This document shows, one piece after another, positions 43,418 to 52,733 of a stretch of DNA of 64,000 nt. Below the pieces are notes generated by a model. It was not told the DNA's origin, searched no databases, and saw only the letters and a program-made list of their open reading frames with translations. The translations under genes were made by a program, and so were the position numbers. The DNA is from Azospirillum sp. TSH64 (GTDB lineage Bacteria > Pseudomonadota > Alphaproteobacteria > Azospirillales > Azospirillaceae): positions 6,280,653 through 6,344,652 of the forward strand of contig NZ_LGQW01000015.1 of NCBI RefSeq assembly GCF_003116035.1, in the 5' to 3' direction. Numbering within the stretch: the first letter of the stretch is position 1; each line of letters starts with the position of its first letter.

Positions 43418-44518
43418 TCAGTCGTCGCGGCGGATGCCGCTGATGGTTTCGAATTGGCCGACCCCGTCCGGAGTCAGGTCGCGGAGCAAATCCATGAAAT
43501 TCAGACCGACCAGGCGGCGCGCCCGCTGCAGGATCTGCGGCACCGGGCTGGATGGCTCGTTCTTCGCGTAGTAGTCGCAAATCCTGTCGAGCGTCTTCAC
43601 CACGTCCTCGTTCGACGCGATGATGCCGGGGGCGCCCGGCCGCACCGCGGCGACGGCAACGGCCGCAGGCACGCCGGTGGGCGCATCCTCTCCGGCCGAC
43701 GAACCCGTCCCCCCTTCCGCCCGGCTGTCCGCCCGTCCGTCCGCCTGGGCTTCCCCGCCGCCGGTCGCCCGCGCCGTCAAGCGGGCGTTCAGGAGTGCCG
43801 ACGCTTCGCGCAGCACGCTGGCGATGGCCGACAGATCCACGGCGTTGGACGCGCCGACCTGATCGGTCACGTACATCTCGATGCGGCGGATGCGGTCGTA
43901 GCTGCGCTTCGCCGCCTCCGCCGTCGCCCGCAGGTCGTCGATGGCGCATTCCTGAAAGGCCGCGTCGACCAGCGACGTGTCGGTGCCTTCCGGCGGGTTG
44001 GCGGCGCTTGCCGCGACCACCTGCCGCAAGGTGAACCGTCCGGCCGTCCTTGCCGAGACGACGATGCTTTCGCGCACGGCGCGCAGCATCGTCTCGTGGT
44101 GGGCAAGTCCGGCGACGATGTTGACCCGCATGGTCGGGTCGTCGTCGTCGTCCGGGTCCAATTGGGGGTGGAGCGTTGGCCAGTACCGTTCCAGCAGGCC
44201 GTGGAAGACATCGAGCCCCTGCGCCAGTCCCGGCAGCCCGTGCAGGCCGAGCAGGGCGCGGCACAGATGCAGGGCGACGCGAATATCCTTGGTGCGCCCG
44301 AACAGTCCGGTCGTCAGGGCAAGAACCTCCCGCCATTCCGGGGGAACCGCGGGCTGGACGACGTCGCCGAGCTGCCGCTCCGGCTGTCCCTCGGCTTTCT
44401 TTTCGAGCTCGGTGAACGCCGGGTCGTATTCGCAGTTCTCGCCTTCGGGCTTCGCGGCGGCAATTTCCCGAAGCATCGCCTCGACGTCAACGAATGCGGT
44501 CTCCAAGACCTTCTCCAT
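43418..44518 (-). CDS. tssA: T6SS assembly protein TssA (ImpA)
   Basis: 366 aa. The ImpA N-terminal domain shows GENCEYDPAFTELEKKAEGQPERQLGD, WREVLALTTGLFGRTKDIRVALHLCRALLGLHGLPGLAQGL and YWPTLHPQLDPDDDDDPTMRVN. The C-terminal region ends RARRLVGLNFMDLLRDLTPDGVGQFETISGI, the conserved TssA tail. It primes baseplate and tube/sheath assembly. First gene of the leftward operon, with 83 bases before tssB. Confidence 0.93.
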   Translation of the reverse strand: MEKVLETAFVDVEAMLREIAAAKPEGENCEYDPAFTELEKKAEGQPERQLGDVVQPAVPPEWREVLALTTGLFGRTKDIRVALHLCRALLGLHGLPGLAQGLDVFHGLLERYWPTLHPQLDPDDDDDPTMRVNIVAGLAHHETMLRAVRESIVVSARTAGRFTLRQVVAASAANPPEGTDTSLVDAAFQECAIDDLRATAEAAKRSYDRIRRIEMYVTDQVGASNAVDLSAIASVLREASALLNARLTARATGGGEAQADGRADSRAEGGTGSSAGEDAPTGVPAAVAVAAVRPGAPGIIASNEDVVKTLDRICDYYAKNEPSSPVPQILQRARRLVGLNFMDLLRDLTPDGVGQFETISGIRRDD

Positions 44519-44825
44519 GCACTTAAGGGTGCAGCATCAGGAGTCTCAGAACGCCCCTGAGGGGTTCTCGGGACCGACCGTCCGCCGATAAACGTTCGTA
44601 TGCGATATCCTTTATCGAAAAAACGGAACGCGCTGACATCTGTATGGATTTTTCCGGCCTAAATTGGCGAGTTGTTTTCCACATATACGTTTAATTAGAT
44701 AATACCACTGGCGCATAGGTGTCAATATCGTCTATAAATTCAATCTAATTTCGCATAATGCCGCGCCGCCGGGCGGCCGAAATCCGAATCCATACAAGCA
44801 CCAAGCGAGACCGGACCGCGCGCTC
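44519..44825. promoter_or_regulatory. Divergent T6SS control region
   Basis: This 307-base AT-rich gap separates the two T6SS operons and holds no gene I can support. Leftward: TTGACA (44725-44720), 15 bases including TGG, then TATTAT (44704-44699), a good -35 with an extended -10 but a short spacer. It would give an mRNA leader of about 170 bases before tssA. Rightward: TATAAA (44733-44738) and CATAAT (44754-44759) are possible -10s without a good -35. Possible operators: CGATAAA-N18-TTTATCG (44586-44617), and GAA(CG)CCCC-TGA-GGGGTTC near 44549-44567. I see no sigma54 -24/-12 element. Confidence 0.5.
44586..44617. repeat. Inverted repeat in the tssA leader
   Basis: CGATAAA, 18 bases, TTTATCG: perfect 7-bp arms, 70-100 bases upstream of the tssA start codon. 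It may be a repressor site or an RNA stem in the tssA leader. Confidence 0.3.
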
Positions 44826-46319
44826 ATGCTCACTCTGCGTATCACCAAGGGTCGGTTGTGCGGGGCCGTGCGCACTCTGAAGCGCACGGGTCTGATCGTG
44901 GGCCGGGGCAGCGCCTGCGACTGGATCCTTCCGGACGTCGAATGCATTCTGTCCAACCAGCATTTCAGGATTTCCTGGGTCGACGGGCAGTATGTGCTCA
45001 CCGACACCAGTTCGAACGGCGTCTACCACAATGGCGCCGGGCACCCGATCGGCCGGGGCGGCTCGGTCGCACTGGCCGATGGTGATTCGCTGGTGCTGGG
45101 CGATTATGAAATGGCCGTGTCGGTCGGACAGGCGGCGGACCCCGTCGCGGTTTCCCCCTGGGACGAGGCCGTGTTCCAGGATTCGCTCGACAGCCCCTTC
45201 TATCCCGGCGGCGAGGCGGAGCCGTTTTCCGGCTTGCGGACGCCCGGCCCTCCTCCCGCCCCTCCTCCCGCGGCGACCCAGCCCGACCACGTCCCGTTGG
45301 ATCGGTCGTACTTCCAGCCGCCGAACCCGATCGAGGCGCTGCCGGACGACTGGCTCGAAAGCCTGGGAATTCCACAGCAGCCGTCTTCGGGCAAACCGGA
45401 GGCCGCGCCGCTTCCGTTCGGATTCGACGAGTTCGACCCCGAAGCCCTGCAGCGGGATGCCGCGGCGCAACCGGCACCCTCCGCCCCGGCCTCCATGGCC
45501 GATGCCGACCGCCCGGCCTTCCCCCCGACGCCGGTCCCCCTGACGCCGGTGCCCCCGATGCCGGTTTCGCAGACGCCGTTGTCTCCGGCCTCACCGCCCC
45601 CGGTTGCGCCGCCGGCTGGACCGGATCCGGACCAGCCCGCTCGCCCGGCCGCTCCGCCTCCTGTGCCCGCGGCACCTCCTGCCGCGGGAGACGCCCGGGC
45701 GGTTGACGGGGCGCTTCTCGCCGCCTTCCTGGACGGGGCCGGGCTTCCGCCTGCGGCGTTTTCCGGGACCGACCCCGTCGCCGCCATGCGTCTGGCCGGC
45801 GGCATCTATCGGCAGATGGTCGAGGGGCTGGCCGGCCTGCTCGCCGTCCGCGCCAGCCTGAAGAACGAGTTCCGCATCGACCGCACCGTCATCGGCGTAC
45901 GCAACAACAACCCGCTGAAATTCTCGCCGGATCCGGCATCGACCGCGCAGCAGCTCCTGGAGGCGCCGCGGCCGGGATTCATGCCCGGCGACGCTGCCGT
46001 CCGCGAAGGGTTCCGCGACCTTCAGCAGCATGAGCTTGCGACCAGCGTGGGCATGCATTCGGCGCTTTCGGCGCTGCTGCGGCGCTTCGATCCGGCGACG
46101 CTGAAGGAGCGGCTCGACCGCCAGTCGCTGCTGGCCAGCATTCTTCCGGCGGCCCGCCGGGCGCGCTACTGGGAGCTTTACGAGGGACTCTACAAGCAGA
46201 TCGTCGCCGAGGCGGAGGACGACTTCCAATCGCTGTTCGGACGGGAGTTCGCCCAAGCCTACGAGCGGCAGGTCCGGAGCCTGTCCACGCCGGAGGACCC
46301 GCCGCCCGGGACGGCGTGA
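44826..46319 (+). CDS. tagH: T6SS FHA-domain protein (TagH / ImpI)
   Basis: 497 aa. The N-terminal FHA domain (about 1-100) has GLIVGRGSACDWILPD, the phosphothreonine-contact LSNQHFRI and LTDTSSNGVYHNG. A long Pro-rich linker (about 140-300) includes PLTPVPPMPVSQTPLSP. The C-terminal TagH domain has LLAAFLDGAGLPPAAF, RNNNPLKFSP and SALLRRFDPATLKERLD. FHA reads phosphothreonines made by PpkA, and in related systems this licenses secretion. It is first in the rightward operon, 60 bases before tssK. Confidence 0.93.
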   Translation: MLTLRITKGRLCGAVRTLKRTGLIVGRGSACDWILPDVECILSNQHFRISWVDGQYVLTDTSSNGVYHNGAGHPIGRGGSVALADGDSLVLGDYEMAVSVGQAADPVAVSPWDEAVFQDSLDSPFYPGGEAEPFSGLRTPGPPPAPPPAATQPDHVPLDRSYFQPPNPIEALPDDWLESLGIPQQPSSGKPEAAPLPFGFDEFDPEALQRDAAAQPAPSAPASMADADRPAFPPTPVPLTPVPPMPVSQTPLSPASPPPVAPPAGPDPDQPARPAAPPPVPAAPPAAGDARAVDGALLAAFLDGAGLPPAAFSGTDPVAAMRLAGGIYRQMVEGLAGLLAVRASLKNEFRIDRTVIGVRNNNPLKFSPDPASTAQQLLEAPRPGFMPGDAAVREGFRDLQQHELATSVGMHSALSALLRRFDPATLKERLDRQSLLASILPAARRARYWELYEGLYKQIVAEAEDDFQSLFGREFAQAYERQVRSLSTPEDPPPGTA

Positions 46320-46379
46320 CCGTGCGCGCCCCGGCAAGGCGGCCTCAACCAATGCACCCGTTCAGCGGAGTCGAAGCGT

Positions 46380-47726
46380 ATGTCGTGGGATAACAGGGTC
46401 GTCTGGTCCGAGGGCATGTTCGTCCTGCCCCAGCATTTCCAGCAGGCCGACCGCTATGTCGAACGTCTGGTTCGCGCGCGGGTCGCGGCGTTGCGGAGCT
46501 TTCCGTGGGGGGTGACCGGGCTGGAGATCAACCGGAACCTGCTGGCCACCGGCCAGTTCGCGGTAACCCGGTGCAGCGGCGTGCTGGAGGACGGAACCCC
46601 CTTCTCCATTCCCGACGACGCATTCCCGCCGCCGGCCCTCGACGTGCCGGAAAACACGCGGGACTGCATAATCTACCTGACCCTGCCCATCGTCCATCCC
46701 GGCGGGGTTGAGGTGGAGCTGGACGACGTCGCCCAGACCGTCGCCCGCTACAGCGCCCTGGAGGTGGAGGTCGGCGACAGCGTCGGCAGCGCCGGCGGCT
46801 CCAAGGCACGGCTGCATCTCGGCCGCCTGCGTCTGCGTTACGCGCTGGAAACCGATCCGCGCGCCGACACCGTCAGCATCGGGCTGGCCCGCATCGTCGA
46901 GGTCCGCCCGGACCGGTCGGTCGTGCTCGACGACCGCTACATCCCGCCCAGCCTGACGGCCGCCGCCTCGCCGGTTCTGACCGGCTTTCTGACCGAACTC
47001 CATGGGCTGCTGCGCCAGCGTGCGGTGGCGCTGGCCGGCCGCGTGTCCGAATCCGGCGTGAAGGGGGTGGCGGAGTTCGCCGACTACCTGCTCCTGCTGG
47101 TGCTCAACCGCTACGAGCCGGTTCTCGCCCATCTGGCCCAGATCGGCGCCATCCATCCGGAGGACTTCTTCCGGACCTGCGTGCAGATCGCCGGGGAACT
47201 GGCGAGCATCTTCGCGAAAAGCCGGCGTCCGCCGGAGTTTCCGGTCTACCGCCACGACGATCTGCAGAAGAGCTTCGCTCCGGTGATGAGCGAATTGCGT
47301 CACGCGCTGACCATGATGATCGATTCGGCGGCGACGCCGCTGATGCTCCAGCAAACCAAGTTCGGCATCTGGTACGCGCCTTTGACCGACCGGACGATGC
47401 TGTCCAACACCAGCTTCGTGCTGGCGGTGAAGTCCGCGGCCGCGGTGGAGACGTTGCGGGCCACCTTTCCCGGACAGGTCAAGATCGGACCGGGCGACCA
47501 GATCCGCGACCTCATCACGTCGGCCTCGCGCGGGATCCACATCCGCGCGCTTCCCGTGGCGCCGCGGCAAATCCCCTACCACGCCGGCAAGGTCTATTTC
47601 GAGTTCGAGCGGAACGGGCCGCAATGGGATGCCATGCGCTCCTCCGGGGGATTCGCCATCCACATCGCCGGTGACTTTCCGAACATCGAAATGGATCTGT
47701 GGGCAATTCGCGAGGTGACGTCGTGA
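46380..47726 (+). CDS. tssK: T6SS baseplate adaptor TssK
   Basis: 448 aa. It starts MSWDNRVVWSEGMFVLPQHFQQADRYVERL and contains FGIWYAPLTDRTMLSNTSFVLAVKS, then HIRALPVAPRQIPYHAGKVYFEF, all typical of TssK (ImpJ/VasE). TssK trimers connect the baseplate wedges to the TssL/TssM membrane complex. Its TGA overlaps the tssL GTG. Confidence 0.96.
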   Translation: MSWDNRVVWSEGMFVLPQHFQQADRYVERLVRARVAALRSFPWGVTGLEINRNLLATGQFAVTRCSGVLEDGTPFSIPDDAFPPPALDVPENTRDCIIYLTLPIVHPGGVEVELDDVAQTVARYSALEVEVGDSVGSAGGSKARLHLGRLRLRYALETDPRADTVSIGLARIVEVRPDRSVVLDDRYIPPSLTAAASPVLTGFLTELHGLLRQRAVALAGRVSESGVKGVAEFADYLLLLVLNRYEPVLAHLAQIGAIHPEDFFRTCVQIAGELASIFAKSRRPPEFPVYRHDDLQKSFAPVMSELRHALTMMIDSAATPLMLQQTKFGIWYAPLTDRTMLSNTSFVLAVKSAAAVETLRATFPGQVKIGPGDQIRDLITSASRGIHIRALPVAPRQIPYHAGKVYFEFERNGPQWDAMRSSGGFAIHIAGDFPNIEMDLWAIREVTS

Positions 47727-49102
47727 GCGGAGACGATCCTTTCAACCCGTCCGACCGGACCGTCATCCGCCCGACTCCCGGAGGCCGCCGTCCGGCTGCT
47801 CCGCAGGAGGCGTCGGCCTCCGGCTGGCCGCCGCAGCCCACCCCCTCGGGCTCCCCCTCTCCGGACGCGGCGGCACCGGTCCAGGCCGGGCAGGCGCGGG
47901 CGGCGGAGGTAAATCGCGGAGCGGTCCCAGGGGTTGGCGGACCGGTCGTGGCGACGGCGACCGGAATCCTTCTGATGGTTTGCAAGGTGCGCACGATGCT
48001 CGCCGCGCCGGACGTCGAGCGGCTGCACGGCCTGATGATCGAGGAAATCCGGAAGTTCGAGCAGCGGCTGCGCGCCATCGGCCTGCCCGGCGATCTGGTG
48101 CGCCACGCCCATTACGTGGTGTGCGCCACGGTGGACGACCTCGTGCTGAACACGCCGTGGGGCGGCAGCAGCCTGTGGGCGCGGCAGGGCATGGTGGGCA
48201 CCTTCCACCGCGAGACGGTGGGCGGCGAGCGGTTCTTCGACAACCTCGCCCAGCTGAAGGCCTCGCCCGGCCGCAATGCCGGCGTCCTGGAACTCATGTA
48301 TCTGTGCCTCAGCCTCGGCTTCCAGGGGCACATGCGTATCACGCCGCGCGGCGGCGAAGAGATCGCCCGCCTGCGCGAGGACCTGTACCGCCTGCTGCGG
48401 CGCGAGGGAACGGAGGACGGGCTGTCCCCGCATTGGATGGGGGTCCGCGAGCCGGCGCGCCGGCTGTCGACCATCATCCCCCTGTGGGTGATCGGTGCTG
48501 CGGCCGGCGCGCTGCTTCTGCTCGCCTATGTCGGCTTCAGCTTCGCGCTGAACGGTGCCTCGGACAGCCTGTTCGGCCGCCTGGCCGAGCTGCCGCAGCG
48601 CGGCATCGTTCTGGTCGCCCGGCCGCCCCTGCCGCCGGCTCCGGTTCCGGTCCAGCTCCAGCAGGCGCCGCGCATCAAGAAGTTCCTGGAGCGCGAGATC
48701 GCCGAAGGGCTGGTCACCGTGGAGGAGACGATGGACAGCATCATCGTTCGCATCCGCAACCGCGGCCTGTTCGCCTCCGCCAGCACCACGGTGGAGGCCC
48801 CCTTCCTGCCGACCATCGACCGGATCGCCCAGGCGCTGGAAGGCGAGAAGGGCAAGGTCACCATCATCGGGCACACCGACAACCAGCCGATCCGCTCCGT
48901 CCGCTTCCCGTCGAACTGGAGCCTGTCGGTGGCCCGTGCGGATGCCGTCGCGGCGCTGATCGGCCGGTCCCTGACCGACAAGACCCGGGTCAGGACCGTC
49001 GGCAAGGCGGATTCCGATCCGGTCGCCGGGAACGACACGCCGGAGGGCCGGGAGCAGAACCGCCGCATCGACGTGGTGCTCGGCAAGGGGGACGGACCAT
49101 GA
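47723..49102 (+). CDS. tssL: T6SS membrane protein TssL with fused OmpA domain
   Basis: 459 aa from the GTG at 47723, overlapping the tssK stop. The N-terminus has NPSDRTVIRPTPGGRRP (Thr13 is a likely phosphosite), then a Pro/Ala linker. The DotU-like cytoplasmic domain is at about 80-245 (RHAHYVVCATVDDLVLNTPWG), with one membrane helix at about 253-276 (LWVIGAAAGALLLLAYVGF). A periplasmic OmpA-like domain is at about 360-455 (VTIIGHTDNQPIRSVRFPSNWSLSVARADAV). TssL with TssM forms the inner-membrane anchor. The fused OmpA domain gives a peptidoglycan hold in this system without tssJ. Confidence 0.95.
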   Translation: MSGDDPFNPSDRTVIRPTPGGRRPAAPQEASASGWPPQPTPSGSPSPDAAAPVQAGQARAAEVNRGAVPGVGGPVVATATGILLMVCKVRTMLAAPDVERLHGLMIEEIRKFEQRLRAIGLPGDLVRHAHYVVCATVDDLVLNTPWGGSSLWARQGMVGTFHRETVGGERFFDNLAQLKASPGRNAGVLELMYLCLSLGFQGHMRITPRGGEEIARLREDLYRLLRREGTEDGLSPHWMGVREPARRLSTIIPLWVIGAAAGALLLLAYVGFSFALNGASDSLFGRLAELPQRGIVLVARPPLPPAPVPVQLQQAPRIKKFLEREIAEGLVTVEETMDSIIVRIRNRGLFASASTTVEAPFLPTIDRIAQALEGEKGKVTIIGHTDNQPIRSVRFPSNWSLSVARADAVAALIGRSLTDKTRVRTVGKADSDPVAGNDTPEGREQNRRIDVVLGKGDGP

Positions 49103-49164
49103 CCGGCCTCCGTCGCCCGACCAGTTTCCCTTCCCTCCACCCTCGCCGGATCCCGCGGCCATGA
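49099..49164 (+). other. 21-codon bridging mini-ORF between tssL and tssM
   Basis: An ATG overlaps the tssL stop (ATGA at 49099), and the frame ends with a TGA that overlaps the tssM start (ATGA at 49161). The predicted peptide begins MTGLRRPTSFPSLHP. It would let ribosomes run from tssL to tssM by two stop-start events across the 58-base gap. It may equally be chance. Confidence 0.3.
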
Positions 49165-52100
49165 CGTCCATGATCAACATCCTGACCGCCCGCTGGTTCA
49201 CGACCCTCGTCGGAGCCCTGGTGCTGTGTCTGCTCGTGTGGTTCGTCGGGCCGCTGGTCGCCATCGGCGACGCCCGTCCGCTGGAGGCCGATCTCGTCCG
49301 GTTCGCCGTGGTGCTGGTCGTGCTCGTCGCCTGGGGCGTGGCGAACATGCTGGCGCTGTCCCGTGCGAAGAAGACCGAAGCGGAACTGGTGGAGGCGGTG
49401 ACCGGCGGCGCCGATGCCGGTGGTGGAGGCGGCGGCGACGCGGCGGCGGCGGAGGTCGCCACCTTGAAGGAGCGGCTGGACGAGACCGTCGCGCTTCTGC
49501 GCAAGTCGAACGCCAAGGGCGGACGGGGCAGGCGCTTCCTCTATGAAATGCCCTGGTACATGATGATCGGCCCGCCGGGATCGGGCAAAAGCACGGCGCT
49601 GGAGAATTGCGGGCTTGTGAGGCACGCCGCCGGCCGGTCCGGCCGCAGCGCGGTGCGCGGCGTCGGCGGCACCCGCAACTGCGAGTGGCTCTTCACGGAA
49701 GAGGCCGTGCTGATCGACACCGCCGGCCGCTACACCACGCAGGACAGCAACGAATCGGTGGACGCGGCGGGCTGGCGCGGCTTTCTCGACATGCTGAAGA
49801 AGACGCGGCCGCGCCAGCCGATCAGCGGCGCCATCGTCGCGATCAGCCTCGCCGATCTGGCCGGCGGGTCGGAGTCGGAGCGCGCGTCCCATGCCCAGGC
49901 CGTCCGTCAGCGGTTGAACGAGCTGTACGGCACCTTCGGCGTGCGCTTCCCGACCTATCTGCTGCTGACCAAGGCCGATCTGATCGCCGGCTTCACCGAA
50001 TTTTTCGATGACCTCGACAAGGGGCAGCGCGAGCAGGTCTGGGGTGCCACTCTGCCCTATACCCCGGACCCCGACGTGACGGCCGAGGGCGGCTTCGCGC
50101 AGGAATTCGACCTGCTGCAGGAGCGGCTGAACACCCGCCTGCACGACCGCCTGCAGCAGGAGTCCGACCCGGCCCGGCGCAGCCTCATCTTCGGCTTCCC
50201 GGCGCAGGTGGCGTCCCTGCGGGAGCCCGTCATGCAGTTCCTCGCCGACGTGTTCGAGGGCAGCCGCTACGAGCACAAGCCGCTGCTCCGCGGCGTCTAC
50301 TTCACCAGCGGAACGCAGGAGGGGACGCCGATCGACCGTCTGACCGCGAACATCGCGCGGATGGTCGGGGCCGGACAGGCCGCCGTGTCGCCCTTCACCG
50401 GCGGCGGCCGCGCGTATTTCCTGACCAATCTGCTGCGGGGCGTCATCTTTCCCGAAGCCAATCTGGTCAGCACCAACCCGCAGCTCGAACGGCGGCTGCT
50501 GTGGATGCAGCGCGGCGTCCTGGCGGCGACCGCGGTGACCGTGCTTGCGGCGCTCGGCGTCTGGACCGGCAGCACCGTGGAGAACCGCTCCCTCATCGCC
50601 GAAGCGGAAGCCGCCGCCGACCGCTTCGTCGAGCAGATCGAAAGCGTGCCGAAGAACGCCGGGCAGTCCCTGCGCCTGGAGGCCGTTCTGCCGCCTCTGG
50701 ACACGATGCGGGCGCTCGCCCTCAAGGACGGGCAGCCGGCCCCGGTCGGGGCGACCTTCGGCCTCTACCAGGGTGACAAGATCTATGCCCAGGCGGCCGG
50801 CACCTACAGCCGCGCGCTGAACGCGCTGCTGCTGCCGCCGCTGGTCTACCGGCTGGAGGCGCAGATCCGCCAGAACCAGCAGAACACCGAGTTCCTGTAC
50901 GAGGCGCTGAAGGTCTACCTCATGCTCGGCGGCCAGGGTCCGCTGGACGCCGCCCTGGTCCGCCAGTGGATGGCGCTCGACTGGACCGGGCTGTACCCGG
51001 ATCCGACCGGCGGACCGATGCGCGAGACGCTGCTGGGCCATCTCAACGCCCTCCTGTCCGCTCCGCTGACCCCGGTGCCGCTCGACCAGCCGCTTGTCGA
51101 GCAGGCGCGCCGCCAGCTCGCGCGGTTCCCGCTGGCCGAGCGCGCCTATGCCCAGCTCCGGCAGGTTCCCGCCGCCCGCAAACTGCCGGAATGGCGCGTC
51201 GTCGACATCGGCGGGCCGGCGGCCGGACGGGTGTTCGCCCGGCGGTCCGGCAAGCTGCTTTCGGAGGGCATCCCCGGCCTCTACACGCGGGACGGTTTCT
51301 ACACCGTCCTGCTTCCCAGCCTGACCACCATCGCCGAGGATGTCGCCCGCGAAAGCTGGGTTCTCGGCGATCCGGGCCGGGGGGATCAGAACCGGGGGGA
51401 TCAGGGCCGCGAGACCGGCGCCGGGCAGGTCGGGCAGTTGTCCCGCGACGTCCTCCAGCTCTACCTCAACGACTACATCGCCCGTTGGGACGGCGTGCTC
51501 GCCGACCTGACGCTGGTTCCGATGCAAACGGCGTCCGTCGCCGCCCAGGTGGCGAGCGAACTGTCCGGGCCGGCCTCGCCGCTGCGCAATGTCCTGCTTG
51601 CCGCCAACGCCCAGACCAAGCTGGCCGCCGGGAAGTCGGCGACGGCCGACGCGGCGGCGACCGTGACCAACGTGGCGACCGCGGCCAAGCTGCCGGGGGG
51701 CGACCGTCTCGCCTCGGTCATGGCCACGACCACCGCTGCCGCCAACGCGCTTCCGGAACCCGGAAAGGCGGTGGACGACCATTTCGCGCCGCTGCACAGC
51801 TTCGTCGAGGGCCGGACGGGCGTCGCGGGGGCATCGCTCGACGACCTGATGCGGCTGCTGAACGACCTATACCTGCAATTGAACCGCGCCCAGGGAGGAG
51901 GGCCGACCGGCGTGCCCGGTGCGCCGCTCGGCCCTTCGCCGGCCCAGCAGATCGCCGCCGTGGCATCGCGCATGCCGGGTCCCGTCGCGGCGCTGGCCCA
52001 GCAGATGGGCCGGGCCGGTTCCAGCGCCACGGTCGGCACCACCCGCACCGAGCTGAACGCCCAATGGACGGCGCAGATCCTGCCCTTCTGTCGGCAGGCG

Positions 52101-52733
52101 ACGGAAAACCGCTATCCGGTCTACCGTTCGGGGGCGGCGGACGTGATGCTGGCGGACTTCGCGAAGCTGTTCGGCCCGAACGGCCTGATCGACAGCTTCT
52201 TCAACCAGCAGCTCCGCCCCTATGTCGACATGACGCGCCAGCCCTGGCAATGGCAGAAGGTGGACGGCGCCGATCTGGGCATCGCGTCCGGCGTCCTGGC
52301 GCAGTTCCAGCGGGCCATCGCCATCCGCGACACCTTCTTTTCCGGCGGCGCTGGGCCCATGGTCAGATTCGACCTCGTGCCCACCATGTTCGACAGCGGC
52401 GTGACGCAGGCGGTCATCGAGGTGGATGGGCAGCCCGTGAAGCTGGTCGCCGGCCAGACGCGCCCCCTGCCGGTGCAGTGGCCGGGACCGAGCCCGCAGA
52501 CCCGCGTGACCGTGAATGACGGCCAGGCGCCCGATATGACGGTGGACGGCCCCTGGTCGTGGTTCCGGCTGCTCGACCGCGCGAAGGTCGCCGGCAGCGG
52601 CATGCGCGACCGGATAACGGTGACGCTCGCCGCCGGTGGCGGCAACATCGGGTTCGAACTGCGGGCCGGCAGCGTTCTCAATCCCTTCGCGATGAAGGAG
52701 TTGAGCGAGTTCCGCTGTCCGGGGGCGCTGTGA
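49161..52733 (+). CDS. tssM: T6SS membrane complex protein TssM (IcmF)
   Basis: 1190 aa. Two N-terminal membrane helices (about 12-32 and 47-66), a cytoplasmic NTPase-like domain with Walker A GPPGSGKST near residue 137 and LIDTAGRY, then a third helix near 455 (LAATAVTVLAALGVW), and a large periplasmic part with the IcmF-related C-terminal domain (WSWFRLLDRAKVAG). It spans the periplasm and is the structural core of the trans-envelope complex. Near residues 736-755 is a short Gly/Asp/Arg repeat (GDPGRGDQNRGDQGRE). The TGA overlaps tagF. Confidence 0.95.
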   Translation: MTSMINILTARWFTTLVGALVLCLLVWFVGPLVAIGDARPLEADLVRFAVVLVVLVAWGVANMLALSRAKKTEAELVEAVTGGADAGGGGGGDAAAAEVATLKERLDETVALLRKSNAKGGRGRRFLYEMPWYMMIGPPGSGKSTALENCGLVRHAAGRSGRSAVRGVGGTRNCEWLFTEEAVLIDTAGRYTTQDSNESVDAAGWRGFLDMLKKTRPRQPISGAIVAISLADLAGGSESERASHAQAVRQRLNELYGTFGVRFPTYLLLTKADLIAGFTEFFDDLDKGQREQVWGATLPYTPDPDVTAEGGFAQEFDLLQERLNTRLHDRLQQESDPARRSLIFGFPAQVASLREPVMQFLADVFEGSRYEHKPLLRGVYFTSGTQEGTPIDRLTANIARMVGAGQAAVSPFTGGGRAYFLTNLLRGVIFPEANLVSTNPQLERRLLWMQRGVLAATAVTVLAALGVWTGSTVENRSLIAEAEAAADRFVEQIESVPKNAGQSLRLEAVLPPLDTMRALALKDGQPAPVGATFGLYQGDKIYAQAAGTYSRALNALLLPPLVYRLEAQIRQNQQNTEFLYEALKVYLMLGGQGPLDAALVRQWMALDWTGLYPDPTGGPMRETLLGHLNALLSAPLTPVPLDQPLVEQARRQLARFPLAERAYAQLRQVPAARKLPEWRVVDIGGPAAGRVFARRSGKLLSEGIPGLYTRDGFYTVLLPSLTTIAEDVARESWVLGDPGRGDQNRGDQGRETGAGQVGQLSRDVLQLYLNDYIARWDGVLADLTLVPMQTASVAAQVASELSGPASPLRNVLLAANAQTKLAAGKSATADAAATVTNVATAAKLPGGDRLASVMATTTAAANALPEPGKAVDDHFAPLHSFVEGRTGVAGASLDDLMRLLNDLYLQLNRAQGGGPTGVPGAPLGPSPAQQIAAVASRMPGPVAALAQQMGRAGSSATVGTTRTELNAQWTAQILPFCRQATENRYPVYRSGAADVMLADFAKLFGPNGLIDSFFNQQLRPYVDMTRQPWQWQKVDGADLGIASGVLAQFQRAIAIRDTFFSGGAGPMVRFDLVPTMFDSGVTQAVIEVDGQPVKLVAGQTRPLPVQWPGPSPQTRVTVNDGQAPDMTVDGPWSWFRLLDRAKVAGSGMRDRITVTLAAGGGNIGFELRAGSVLNPFAMKELSEFRCPGAL

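Noticed and set aside
44519..44825. Sigma54 promoter for the T6SS
   Set aside because: No TGGCAC-N5-TTGC-like element on either strand; the nearest TGGCGC lacks a GC at the -12 position.
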